Assembly (NCBI RefSeq): GCF_030272895.1
Contig: NZ_JALRNF010000001.1
Coordinates: forward strand, 174,607 to 238,606
Source of the DNA: Pseudomonas sp. BGr12
Lineage (GTDB): Bacteria > Pseudomonadota > Gammaproteobacteria > Pseudomonadales > Pseudomonadaceae
Length of the DNA: 64,000 nucleotides
Direction: 5' to 3'
The stretch's first letter is position 1; each line of letters starts with the position of its first letter. The translations under genes were made by a program, and so were the position numbers. Shown in pieces: positions 14,455 through 23,149 of this stretch. The notes under the pieces are model-generated. The model did no database searches, was not told the DNA's origin, and saw only the letters and a program-made list of their open reading frames with translations.

Positions 14455-16533
14455 ATGCGCCCCACCCTGCCCCGCTCTTCCCTTGCCTTGTTGATTTCCT
14501 GCGCTGCTTCAGTCCAGGCCAGTGATGGTATTGAACTGGATCAGGTCTTGATCCAGGAACAGGAGCAGAGCGAGCTGCAAGACGCCCGCGAACGCTTGCA
14601 GCAGATACCCGGCGCCAGCAACCTGATCGACATGCAACGGGTAGAACAAGGCCGGGTCGCCAGCAACCAGGATGTACTCGCCTACCAGCCCGGCGTGTTC
14701 GCCCAGTCCGCCGGCAACGACGGCATCAAGCTGTCGATCCGCGGCTCGGGCATCAACCGTGCGCCGGGCAGCCACGGCTCCGGGGTGTACACCATGTTCG
14801 ACGGCCTGCCGCTGACCGGCCCCGGTGGCACCCCCTATGAGCTGTTCGAACCCCTGTGGCTGAGTCGCGCCGAAGTGTTGCGCGGCGCCAACGGCTTTGA
14901 CCGGGGCGCCCTGGCCCTGGGTGGTGCCATCGACTACATCACCCACACCGGCCGTGACGCCGCGCCTTTGCAGGTGCGCTATGAACTGGGCAGCCACGGT
15001 TACGCCAAGCGCCAGATCAGCTCGGGCCAGGTGCTGGGCGACCTGGACTACTACCTGGCCCTGACCGATTCGGAGTACGACGGCTACCAGGAGCACAGCA
15101 GCGGCAGCAGCAAGGGCATCGCCGCCAATGTCGGCTATCGCTTCAACCCCAACCTGGAAACCCGCTTCTACCTGCGCTACCGGGAAACCGAGAACGACCT
15201 GGCCGGACGCCTGACCAAGGCACAGATCGAGCATGACCCGCGCGCAGCCAACCCGCTGTACCTGAGCCGCGATGCCAGCCGCCCGCAACCGGGCAGTACC
15301 TGGCTGGGCAACAAGACCACCTTCTACCTGGACGACGATTCGAGCCTGGAGGCCGGGCTGGTCTACCACGACTACCCGATGGACCTGCGCGAGGGTGCCA
15401 ATCGCCTGAAGGTTGCCTATACCGATGTCAGCGGCACCCTGAACTATTTCCGCCGCGACACGCTGTTCGGCCACGAAAGCAAGACCACGGTCGGTTGGCG
15501 GACTACCAAGCATCTGCCCAACAGTGGCGCCTCGGAGTTTGTCCGCGTGCAGTCGCGGCCCGACATGCCCGTGGGCACCCGGACCCGCGACTTCAGCTAC
15601 CAGGGCTCGGACAGCGTCGTGCATGTCGGCAACGAGCTGGAGCTGATTCCCGACCTGTGGCTGACCAGCGGCCTGGCAATGATCTACACCCGCCGCGAAA
15701 GTGAAGTGACCTACCCGGCAACGGGCGGCAAGGTCAGCCAGCATGACTGGGACTACGCGCCACGCCTGGGCCTGCGCTATGACCTGAGCCCGAGCCTGCA
15801 GCTGTATGGCAACCTCAGTCGCTCGGTGGAACCACCGCATCCCTGGGCGTTGATCTGGAGCTCGCCTGCGGTCAATGGCCTGCAGACCCAACCGATCGAG
15901 ATGCAAAACCAGACCGCCACCACCCTGGAGCTGGGCGCCCGGGGCGACTCGGCAATCGGTCGCTGGGACCTGGCCTGGTACTACGCCGATGTCCGCCACG
16001 AACTGCTTGCCGTCGAAATCGTCCCGGGCCTCCCCGCCGCCGAATTCAACGCCAGCCCCACCGTCCACCAGGGTGTCGAAGCCGGCCTCGATACCTTGCT
16101 CTGGGAGCGCTCGACCGTCGGCAGGCTGTCGTTGCGCCAGGCCTACACCTTCAGCGACTTCCACTATCGCGACGACGATACCTTCGGCGACAACCGCCTG
16201 CCCGGCATCCCCATGCACTACTACCAGGCCGAATTGCGCTTCGACCTGCCCAGCGGCCTGTACGCCGGGCTCAACACCCAGATGGCGTCCAAGGTCCAGG
16301 TCGACTATGCCAACAGCTACCCGGCCGACGCCTACGCGCTGCTCGGCGCCACGCTGGGCTACAACTCGCCGAAACAGGACTGGCAGACCTGGCTCGACCT
16401 GCGCAACCTGACCAACAAGCGCTACGCCGCCACCGTCACCCCGGGCTACAACGACAAGGGCCAGGACATTGCCCGTTCGACCCCGGGCGAAGGCTTTGCC
16501 GTCTATGCCGGGGTCTCCTACAGCTTCCGCTAG
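14455..16533 (+). CDS. TonB-dependent outer-membrane receptor
   Basis: A 692-residue outer-membrane receptor for an iron chelate or other scarce ligand. A signal peptide ending near VQAS is followed by a plug domain (about 45-165: NQDVLAYQPGVFAQ, IRGSGINRAPG, VLRGANGFDRGALALGGAIDYIT) and a beta-barrel ending in the typical C-terminal SYSFR. There is no N-terminal signalling (STN) domain, so it should not drive a FecR/sigma relay itself. The substrate cannot be assigned. I saw no clear Fur box upstream. Its stop shares the bases CTAG with the stop of the convergent permease gene. Confidence 0.9.
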   Translation: MRPTLPRSSLALLISCAASVQASDGIELDQVLIQEQEQSELQDARERLQQIPGASNLIDMQRVEQGRVASNQDVLAYQPGVFAQSAGNDGIKLSIRGSGINRAPGSHGSGVYTMFDGLPLTGPGGTPYELFEPLWLSRAEVLRGANGFDRGALALGGAIDYITHTGRDAAPLQVRYELGSHGYAKRQISSGQVLGDLDYYLALTDSEYDGYQEHSSGSSKGIAANVGYRFNPNLETRFYLRYRETENDLAGRLTKAQIEHDPRAANPLYLSRDASRPQPGSTWLGNKTTFYLDDDSSLEAGLVYHDYPMDLREGANRLKVAYTDVSGTLNYFRRDTLFGHESKTTVGWRTTKHLPNSGASEFVRVQSRPDMPVGTRTRDFSYQGSDSVVHVGNELELIPDLWLTSGLAMIYTRRESEVTYPATGGKVSQHDWDYAPRLGLRYDLSPSLQLYGNLSRSVEPPHPWALIWSSPAVNGLQTQPIEMQNQTATTLELGARGDSAIGRWDLAWYYADVRHELLAVEIVPGLPAAEFNASPTVHQGVEAGLDTLLWERSTVGRLSLRQAYTFSDFHYRDDDTFGDNRLPGIPMHYYQAELRFDLPSGLYAGLNTQMASKVQVDYANSYPADAYALLGATLGYNSPKQDWQTWLDLRNLTNKRYAATVTPGYNDKGQDIARSTPGEGFAVYAGVSYSFR

Positions 16534-17594
16534 CTGGGCAGCTGCACCTGCGGTTTGGTCGAGACGAAGATCGCCCAGCTGGAGATGAACAGCGCGGCGA
16601 TCAACGGCCCGATCACGAAGCCGTTGAGGCCGAACACCGCCAGCCCGCCCAGGGTGGAGATCAGCACCAGGTAATCGGGCATTTTCGTGTCCTTGCCCAC
16701 CAGGATCGGTCGCAGCAGGTTGTCCACCAGGCCGATGACGAACACCCCGAACGCCGCCAGCACCACGCCTTGCCAGATCGCGCCGGTGGCCAGGAAGTAG
16801 AGGGCCACCGGCGCCCAGACAATCCCCGCCCCCACCGCAGGCAGCAGCGACAAAAAGGCCATCAGCACCGCCCAGACCAGCGGGCCGGGAATGCCGAGCA
16901 GGCCGAAGATAACCCCGCCCAGCGCGCCCTGGGTCACCGCCACCACCAGATTGCCCTTGACCGTGGCCCGCACCACCCGGTTGAACTTCAGCTGTAGGCG
17001 TCGCTTCTGCTGCTCGGCCAGCGGCAGCGCAGTGCGGACTTTGCGGGCAAGTTCCGCGCCGTCGCGCAGAAAGAAGAACAGCAGGTACAGCATCGCGCCG
17101 AAGCTCACCAGCAGGTCGAACGTGCCCTGGCCGAAGCTGAAGGCCTGGCTTGCGAAGAACTGGCTGCCCTGCACTGCGCTTTTGGCGATCTTGTCGCGCA
17201 GGCCCTCCAGGTTGCCGATGCCCATGCGCTCCAGGCCATTCTGGACAAAGGCCGGCAGCATGTCCTTGAAACGCTCGATGTAGCCGGCAATGTCCAGTTG
17301 GCCGCCCTCGATGCTCTTGTACAGGGCCGCGCCTTCCTGCACCAGCAAGGTGCTGATGACGATCACCGGCAGGATGGCGATCACCAGGCACACCAGCAGG
17401 GTCGCTCCGGCCGCCAGGTTACGGCGCCAACCCAGGCGCAGCAACAGGCGTTGCTGCAGGGGGGCGAAGAGGATGCCGAGGGTCACGGCCCAGAACACAG
17501 CGCCGTAGTACGGCAGCAGGATCCAGATGAACGCCAGGGTCACCAGGGTCAGTAACAGAAGCAGGGCCTTGTGTTGCTGGACGGTCTCGCTCAT
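16530..17594 (-). CDS. AI-2E family transporter (PerM/YhhT-like)
   Basis: Inner-membrane permease of 354 residues and about eight transmembrane helices. The C-terminal block GLVDNLLRPILVGKDTKMPDYLV is the family hallmark. The start at 17594 (MSETVQQHKALLL) has an AGGAG ribosome-binding site 6 bases upstream; an earlier in-frame ATG at 17642 lacks one. Members have been linked to autoinducer export or sodium/proton exchange, and the substrate here is unknown. It is convergent with the TonB receptor and divergent from trhP. Confidence 0.85.
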   Translation of the reverse strand: MSETVQQHKALLLLLTLVTLAFIWILLPYYGAVFWAVTLGILFAPLQQRLLLRLGWRRNLAAGATLLVCLVIAILPVIVISTLLVQEGAALYKSIEGGQLDIAGYIERFKDMLPAFVQNGLERMGIGNLEGLRDKIAKSAVQGSQFFASQAFSFGQGTFDLLVSFGAMLYLLFFFLRDGAELARKVRTALPLAEQQKRRLQLKFNRVVRATVKGNLVVAVTQGALGGVIFGLLGIPGPLVWAVLMAFLSLLPAVGAGIVWAPVALYFLATGAIWQGVVLAAFGVFVIGLVDNLLRPILVGKDTKMPDYLVLISTLGGLAVFGLNGFVIGPLIAALFISSWAIFVSTKPQVQLPS

Positions 17595-17650
17595 GGGCGG
17601 CTCCTTGGCGGCTCTCAACATTAGTGCCCGGCGCACGGGCAAAAGTGCCC

Positions 17651-17692
17651 TTGACCCAGATCAATAACAGCGCGCCGCGACAGCGGTAGCAT
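17651..17692 (+). promoter_or_regulatory. Candidate ANR/FNR-dependent promoter of trhP
   Basis: TTGACCCAGATCAA (17651-17664) matches the ANR/FNR consensus TTGAT-N4-ATCAA at 9 of 10 positions. A -10-like TAGCAT lies at 17687-17692. If +1 is about 17699, the box is centred at -41.5, exactly the class II activator position. The trhP start codon is at 17718. Confidence 0.6.
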
Positions 17693-17717
17693 CCGCGCCT
17701 TTTGCCGCGACCCGATC

Positions 17718-19037
17718 ATGACCCAGCCAGCCAAACCTGAACTGCTCGCCCCTGCCGGCACCCTGAAGAACATGCGCTACGCCTTCGCCTATGGCGCCGA
17801 TGCGGTCTACGCCGGCCAGCCGCGCTACAGCCTGCGGGTGCGCAACAATGAATTCGACCATGCCAACCTGGCCCTGGGCATCAAGGAAGCGCAAGCCCAG
17901 GGCAAGCGCTTCTACGTGGTGGTCAACATCGCCCCGCACAACGCCAAGCTCAAGACCTTCCTCAAGGACCTGGCGCCGGTGATCGAAATGGCCCCCGATG
18001 CGCTGATCATGTCCGATCCCGGACTGATCATGCTGGTACGCCAGCATTTTCCGCAGATGCCCATCCACTTGTCGGTGCAGGCCAACACGGTGAACTGGGC
18101 CAGTGTCGAGTTCTGGCGCAGCCAGGGCTTGAGCCGGGTGATCCTGTCCCGCGAGCTGTCGCTCGAAGAGATCGAGGAGATCCGCCAGCAGGTGCCGCAG
18201 ATGGAGCTGGAGGTGTTTGTCCATGGCGCGCTGTGCATGGCCTATTCCGGTCGCTGCCTGCTCTCGGGCTACCTCAACCGTCGCGACGCCAACCAGGGCA
18301 GCTGCACCAATGCCTGCCGCTGGAAATACAGCGCCACGCCGGCCACTGAAGATGCCAGCGGCGACATCGTGCGCGAAGTGCAGCCGACCCTGGGCATCGG
18401 TGCCCCCACCGACCAGGTGTTCCTGCTGCAGGAAAGCAGCCGCCCGGACGAAGACATGCCGGCCTTCGAAGACGAGCACGGCACCTACATCATGAACGCC
18501 AAGGACCTGCGCGCCGTGCAGCATGTCGAGCGGCTGACGCGCATGGGCGTGCACTCGCTGAAGATCGAAGGACGGACCAAGTCGCACTTCTACTGCGCGC
18601 GCACCACCCAGGCCTATCGCCAGGCAATCGATGATGCCGTGGCCGGCCGCGAGTTCGACCGCAGCCTGATGCTCAACCTCGAATCCCTGGCCCAGCGCGG
18701 CTATACCGAAGGTTTCCTGCGCCGTCACGTGCACGACGAATACCAGAACTACCAGCGCGGCAACTCCGTTTCGGATCGCCAGCAGTTCGTCGGTGAGCTG
18801 ACCGGTGAACGGGTCGATGGCCTGGCCGAAGTGCGGGTCAAGAACCGCTTTGCCCTGGGCGATCACCTGGAGTTGATGACGCCACGGGGCAACTACCACT
18901 TCGACCTGCATCAACTGCGCGATCACCAGGGTGCGGCGATCGACGTGGCGCCGGGGGATGGGCATACGGTCTACCTGCCGATCCCTGAGCAGGTGGACCT
19001 GGGGTATGGCTTGTTGTTGCGCGAACTGGTGCAGTGA
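17718..19037 (+). CDS. trhP: U32-family tRNA 5-hydroxyuridine synthase (YegQ)
   Basis: A 439-residue peptidase-U32 family protein. The E. coli YegQ member (TrhP) makes 5-hydroxyuridine at tRNA wobble position 34 by a prephenate-dependent, oxygen-independent route. The U32 signature EVFVHGALCMAYSGRCLLS is present at about 165-185, followed by cysteines in GSCTNACRWKY consistent with an iron-sulfur site. The N-terminus PELLAPAGTLKNMRYAFAYGADAVY is typical. Function by homology is well supported; the upstream ANR-type site fits an O2-independent enzyme. Confidence 0.88.
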   Translation: MTQPAKPELLAPAGTLKNMRYAFAYGADAVYAGQPRYSLRVRNNEFDHANLALGIKEAQAQGKRFYVVVNIAPHNAKLKTFLKDLAPVIEMAPDALIMSDPGLIMLVRQHFPQMPIHLSVQANTVNWASVEFWRSQGLSRVILSRELSLEEIEEIRQQVPQMELEVFVHGALCMAYSGRCLLSGYLNRRDANQGSCTNACRWKYSATPATEDASGDIVREVQPTLGIGAPTDQVFLLQESSRPDEDMPAFEDEHGTYIMNAKDLRAVQHVERLTRMGVHSLKIEGRTKSHFYCARTTQAYRQAIDDAVAGREFDRSLMLNLESLAQRGYTEGFLRRHVHDEYQNYQRGNSVSDRQQFVGELTGERVDGLAEVRVKNRFALGDHLELMTPRGNYHFDLHQLRDHQGAAIDVAPGDGHTVYLPIPEQVDLGYGLLLRELVQ

Positions 19038-19100
19038 TCGCGGGGCAAGCCCGCTCCTACAGGTGCCTACATCGCCAGTGGGAGCGGGCTTGCCCCGCGA
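19038..19100. repeat. Inverted REP pair (type 1)
   Basis: Two 23-base REP units in inverted orientation, 19038-19060 and 19078-19100, separated by 17 bases and differing at one terminal position. The pair fills the gap between convergent trhP and pvdQ and could fold into a long hairpin able to terminate or stabilise both transcripts. Confidence 0.88.
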
Positions 19101-19113
19101 AGAGGCCTGCAGC

Positions 19114-21426
19114 TCAAGGCGCAGTCGCCACCGCCGGCCTATCCACCTCACGAATCACCTGCAGGTGATACTGCGGATCCGCCTTGATCTGCGCGTCGGT
19201 GAACGGAATCACATGCCATTGCTTGGCCGAGAAGGCACGGGTCTGGTCCCCGGCATGGGCCGACCCCGCTTCGCTGGACGCCGAGAACGCCAGCAACCCC
19301 AAGGCCTGTGGCCCCTTGTCATCGAAGGTCACCAACTGCAGGTAACTGGTGCCACTGACCACCAGGCGCTTGCCCCCAGCGCTCGGCACACTCTGGATCG
19401 CGTTGTAGACACCCAGGGCCGCGGGGCCGCCGTGAATCGGCGTGCCATCGGCGGCCTGCTGGATCTGCCCCCAGCGCACATCGGCGCCAAGGCCGGCCTT
19501 TTCCACCTGGGCCTTGGAGGCCAGCGCCGCGTCCTTGAGCGCTGCCGCCACCTCCACACGTTCGACCGCCAGCCCACGGGGCGTGTGCTGCGGATCCTGC
19601 GGATCGAACGCCACGCGCCAGATATCCGGGCGCTTGAGCAGGGTTTGCACGATGTTCTGGAAATGCACCAGGCCAATACCGCTGTCCAGGTCCGCACGCC
19701 CATTCCAGGCCTTCAGGCTGTCGCACAGCGCGCTCAGCCGGGCATCGGACGCCTGGACGCCACACCATTGACGTATATCCGGCATCAGCAACTCGGCCAG
19801 GTACACCTGGTTGTCCATGACCATCTGCTGCAGGTCGGCACCGGTCAGTTTGCCGCCTTGCGCCAGGCGCTGCAGGGCGAAGCGGCTGCGTGGCCCCAGG
19901 GGTTGGTCGTCACGGCTGATCAGCGGTGAAAAGCCGCGCAGGGGCTGCGCCGGGTTGACCATCCAGGCCGAGTCGTTGGCATGCTGGATGAAGTCGGCAC
20001 GACTCAGGCTGGGTTGCATCCGTGCTGGGAAAATACCCGGCTGGGCAGCGCGCGGGTCGACTTTCCAGTTGCAGGCGCTACGCGATCCATCGAGCACAAT
20101 CAGCTCCTGCCCGGCGGCCGGATCGCTGCACTGGGCCAGCAAGGCGGCATCCACATAGGGCACCACCGACTGGTTCAGGTACAAGGTGTCGCCCCCGGCA
20201 TCCACCGCCAGGGTGTTGACCCAGGGAATGCCCTGTAGCTGCTGCACCGAATCCTGCAGTGCCTTGAGGCTGTCGGCCTGGTTCATGCGGTACCACTGCT
20301 GCAAGACCCGGGTGTTGTCCAGGTTGGCATCGCGCAGGCTGTAGGCGTGCTGCGTGTTCCAGTCCAGCTTGCCTGGCCATTGCACCACCGGGCCGAACAC
20401 CGAGCTGTAGACATCACGGCTGACCGTCGAGTGCTTGCCGTCCTCGCCCTTGACCGTCACCGTCACGGCCTGGCGGGTCATTGGCAACGACTTGCCATCG
20501 AGCAGGTAGCGGGTCGGGTCCTTGGGATCGAGTTCGAGCCGGTACAGGGTGAAATGTCGGGAGCTATCCACCGTATGAGTCCAGGCCAGGTGACGGTTGA
20601 AGCCGATGTTGATCAGCGGCAGCCCGGGCAGCGCGGCGCCCATGACGTCCAGCTTGCCGGGCACGGTCAGTTGCATCTGGTAAAAGCGCATGCCGCCGAA
20701 CCACGGGAAGTGCGGGTTGGCCAGCAACATGCCGCGTCCGCTGGCCGATCGCTCGCGGCCGACAGCCACCGCGTTGCTGCCGCGCTCCAGGGCGAAGTTG
20801 TCCTGGCGCGCCTGGGCGACGCTCATGTCCAGCGCCAGGCTGGCTACGGCATTGGGCGGCACTGCACCTGCCAGCGCCTCGGCGAATTGCCCCACGCCAC
20901 CTTCGACCAGCAGGCGGCGGGTCAGCTTGACCAGGTCCTGGGGGGTGATCGCTCGCAACCACTGCGCATCCAGGCACTCGGCGCCCGGCCCCCGGGCCCT
21001 GCGTTCGGCCAGCGCCCGGTTGTATCCCTTGGCGTAGCCCTCCAGCAGCGCCTGTACCTGGGCCGGTTGCGCCTGCCAGAAGCCGGCCACCGCGGCAGGC
21101 GTATTCAGCCAGCTGAAGAACAGGTCGCTGACCAGGTTCTTGCGCTGCTCGACGGTCAGCTGGTCGGGGCCGAAGTAGCGTGAACGTTCGGCATTGACCG
21201 TGACCACTTCATTGGCCAACAGACACAGGTTGTCCTGGGCATAGGCGTAACCGATACCGTAGCCCAGGCCCTGTTCATCCCTGGCCAGGATATGGGGGAC
21301 GCCAAAACTGGTGCGACGGATTTCGGCGCTGGCCTCACTGGCATCGGCACGGGCCTGGGCGGGAAGACTGAAAGCGCACAGCAGGCCGGCCAGACAGATG
21401 CAGGCCAGGGGACGGGGTTTGCTCAC
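19114..21426 (-). CDS. pvdQ: PvdQ-type Ntn acylase (acyl-homoserine-lactone / pyoverdine acylase)
   Basis: Periplasmic Ntn-hydrolase of the penicillin acylase family, 770 residues. In P. aeruginosa PvdQ removes the myristoyl chain from the pyoverdine precursor and also degrades long-chain AHLs. Signal peptide at 1-25; alpha chain with FGVPHILARDEQGLGYGIGYAYAQDN; then the autocleavage site RGSNAVAVG, whose catalytic Ser falls at residue 217 just as in P. aeruginosa PvdQ; conserved AWTHTVDSSRHFTLYRL and NDSAWMVNPAQPL follow. The GTG start has AGGAG 5 bases upstream. No pyoverdine biosynthesis gene lies within this window. Confidence 0.92.
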   Translation of the reverse strand: MSKPRPLACICLAGLLCAFSLPAQARADASEASAEIRRTSFGVPHILARDEQGLGYGIGYAYAQDNLCLLANEVVTVNAERSRYFGPDQLTVEQRKNLVSDLFFSWLNTPAAVAGFWQAQPAQVQALLEGYAKGYNRALAERRARGPGAECLDAQWLRAITPQDLVKLTRRLLVEGGVGQFAEALAGAVPPNAVASLALDMSVAQARQDNFALERGSNAVAVGRERSASGRGMLLANPHFPWFGGMRFYQMQLTVPGKLDVMGAALPGLPLINIGFNRHLAWTHTVDSSRHFTLYRLELDPKDPTRYLLDGKSLPMTRQAVTVTVKGEDGKHSTVSRDVYSSVFGPVVQWPGKLDWNTQHAYSLRDANLDNTRVLQQWYRMNQADSLKALQDSVQQLQGIPWVNTLAVDAGGDTLYLNQSVVPYVDAALLAQCSDPAAGQELIVLDGSRSACNWKVDPRAAQPGIFPARMQPSLSRADFIQHANDSAWMVNPAQPLRGFSPLISRDDQPLGPRSRFALQRLAQGGKLTGADLQQMVMDNQVYLAELLMPDIRQWCGVQASDARLSALCDSLKAWNGRADLDSGIGLVHFQNIVQTLLKRPDIWRVAFDPQDPQHTPRGLAVERVEVAAALKDAALASKAQVEKAGLGADVRWGQIQQAADGTPIHGGPAALGVYNAIQSVPSAGGKRLVVSGTSYLQLVTFDDKGPQALGLLAFSASSEAGSAHAGDQTRAFSAKQWHVIPFTDAQIKADPQYHLQVIREVDRPAVATAP

Positions 21427-21441
21427 GGGTACTCCTGCAGC

Positions 21442-21489
21442 AATCAGGGTTGATCCTGATTGAACGAAGCACGCGGGATAAATTTACGC
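21442..21489 (-). promoter_or_regulatory. pvdQ leader: hairpin and weak PvdS-type box
   Basis: AATCAGG and CCTGATT (21442-21461) form a hairpin just upstream of the pvdQ ribosome-binding site. Further up on the minus strand TAAAT is followed after 15 bases by CGT. The published iron-starvation sigma box is TAAAT-N16/17-CGT, so this is one base short and remains a weak candidate. Confidence 0.3.
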
Positions 21490-21628
21490 CAAAGAAGGGG
21501 TCGAAACGTCTTTACCTGAGTGACCCGAGATTTTTTTTCGCCAGGCACTGCAGTTTTGCCCGTCTCATTCGTCTTATAGGGTGAAGGCATCAAACTTGAT
21601 GGTAAATGGACTGGCCACGGAAGGGAGC

Positions 21629-22021
21629 ATGCACATGCACAACCAGCAACAGGCGATGATCGCCAGCAGGCTCGAGCGAAAACCTCGGCAAGCCCTGACG
21701 GCAAAAGCCCACGGCGGCGACAGCGAGCGCCCGGGTAATGAGCATATTCGCGAACTGCTCAGGTGTTACGGGCTGCGTACCAGCCTGATCCGCCTCAAGG
21801 TCATCGACGCCTTGCACGTAGCCGACCGGGAGGGCCGCAGCATCGGTGTGCGCGGGATCCACAGCCAGCTTGAACAGCTGGATATCCCGCTGTCGTTCCT
21901 CAGCGTTCGCGAAGTGCTCAAGCGTTTGTGCGCCGAAGGCGTGATCAGCCTGGGCAACGACAAGTGCTACAGCCTCAACCCCGAGGCCCGCAGCATTCTG
22001 GCCCAGGCCAGCTCATGCTAG
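21629..22021 (+). CDS. Fur-like winged-helix DNA-binding protein lacking metal domain
   Basis: About 130 residues. The segment IRELLRCYGLRTSLIRLKVIDAL...GIHSQLEQL...SFLSVREVLKRLCAEGVISL follows the N-terminal winged-helix pattern of Fur-family regulators, but the protein ends where the Fur metal-binding dimerisation domain would begin. The start is uncertain: ATG at 21629 or 21635 behind GGAAGGGAG, or an upstream GTG at 21581. It is divergent from pvdQ, which makes a link to iron plausible but unproven. Confidence 0.65.
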   Translation: MHMHNQQQAMIASRLERKPRQALTAKAHGGDSERPGNEHIRELLRCYGLRTSLIRLKVIDALHVADREGRSIGVRGIHSQLEQLDIPLSFLSVREVLKRLCAEGVISLGNDKCYSLNPEARSILAQASSC

Positions 22022-22057
22022 GCGCAAGGCCGGCACCTGCCGGCCGCGCGGTGCGCC

Positions 22058-22246
22058 TCAGAACTTGACCTTGCGGCGCATGATGCCGTTGATCACCACG
22101 ACCACCACGGCGATGGCGATGGCGATGTACTGGAACACCTGCTCAGTGATGACGCCCTGTTTCTGCAAGTAGGACAGGCCGAGCATGATCGCCAGCACCG
22201 CCAAAGCGATCAGTAGGGAGTATTTCAAACGTTGACCTTGAGTCAT
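22058..22246 (-). CDS. Small two-helix membrane protein
   Basis: A 62-residue protein starting MTQGQRLKYS, with two hydrophobic segments (about 10-26 and 38-54) and a basic C-terminus IMRRKVKF. A GGAA ribosome-binding site precedes the ATG at 22246. A longer frame to 22489 reads into non-coding sequence and is rejected. I do not recognise a characterised family. Confidence 0.65.
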   Translation of the reverse strand: MTQGQRLKYSLLIALAVLAIMLGLSYLQKQGVITEQVFQYIAIAIAVVVVVINGIMRRKVKF

Positions 22247-22652
22247 TGGTATTTCCTTGCGACAACGGGATAAAGGTCCGGAACGACCCGGGCGCATCAT
22301 ACAACGCAGCCGGGCGCGCGCGGACAATTTCCTCCTTCTGCCCCGTCCTTGCAGCTGAAACCATGGCGTTTCAACTTCCCCCGATGGACTGCCCACCGTT
22401 GCCCTGAGCCTGTCAGCGCCCGCCCCTGTCATTGAGCATGGGTTGCCCGACCTTGCACCTCGATGATCCTGGCAATCACGGTAATACAAGGGGCCTGGGC
22501 GAATCTTTTACGGTTTTCCCAAGGTTCCGGTCCAGGTTGCCTACACACCACATGGCCGATACCCACCGTTCCTGCCGCGCTTGCAGCCTGTTGCGACCCG
22601 CCCGGATGTTCAACCATTGCAGTGTCAAGCCATCCTCTACAAGGAAGTCACC
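22247..22652. other. Intergenic region between divergent small genes
   Basis: A 406-bp gap upstream of both the 62-residue membrane protein and the Mor-like regulator. It contains one inverted repeat, TGAAAC/GTTTCA with a 6-base spacer (22356-22373), which could be an operator. No convincing promoter, RNA gene or open frame with a ribosome-binding site was found. Confidence 0.4.
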
Positions 22653-23048
22653 ATGGAACTGCGCGACCTCGAACGAATCGACATCCACCAGTTGCCCCAT
22701 TCGCTGCAGATGCTCATCGAATGCCTGGGTATCGAAAACGCCTACAACCTGACCTGCGCCTTCGGCGGTCGTCCCAAATACATTCCCAAGCATCGCGAAC
22801 GCACGGGCCTGGCCGAGGTGCTGCCGCCCCAGGCCCTCGATGCGCTGATCAAACGGTTTGCCGGCATGGCCCTGGAGATCCCCAAGGCCGATCACTTTCT
22901 TCGCCAGTTGCGCAATCAACAGATCCAACAGGAAAGCGCTGAAGGTCTTTCACGCAGTGTGCTGGCCAACAAGTACGGTTTGAGCCTGCGCCAGATCGGC
23001 AACATCCGCCGGCTGGAATCGCACCCGCACCCAGGTTCCACGGCTTGA
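22653..23048 (+). CDS. Mor-family transcriptional regulator
   Basis: A 131-residue protein resembling the Mor/C activators of phage Mu. The N-terminal part (to about residue 75, IECLGIENAYNLTCAFGGRPKYIP) corresponds to the dimerisation domain, and the C-terminal LSRSVLANKYGLSLRQIGNIRRL is the helix-turn-helix. The start at 22653 has AAGGAAG 7 bases upstream; an earlier in-frame ATG at 22581 does not. No phage genes are nearby, so it looks like a domesticated regulator. Targets are unknown. Confidence 0.75.
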   Translation: MELRDLERIDIHQLPHSLQMLIECLGIENAYNLTCAFGGRPKYIPKHRERTGLAEVLPPQALDALIKRFAGMALEIPKADHFLRQLRNQQIQQESAEGLSRSVLANKYGLSLRQIGNIRRLESHPHPGSTA

Positions 23049-23149
23049 GCCAATCACCCTGGCGCCCCCTGGGCTGGGGGCGCTTCAAGCTCGACGTCAA
23101 GGGCCAGGCCAGCCACGGATCCAGCCAGCCCCTCCCTCGACAGACGTGA

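Noticed and set aside
14455..16533. The TonB-dependent receptor as the partner of the orphan FecR or as a pyoverdine receptor
   Set aside because: It lacks the N-terminal signalling domain that both roles require.
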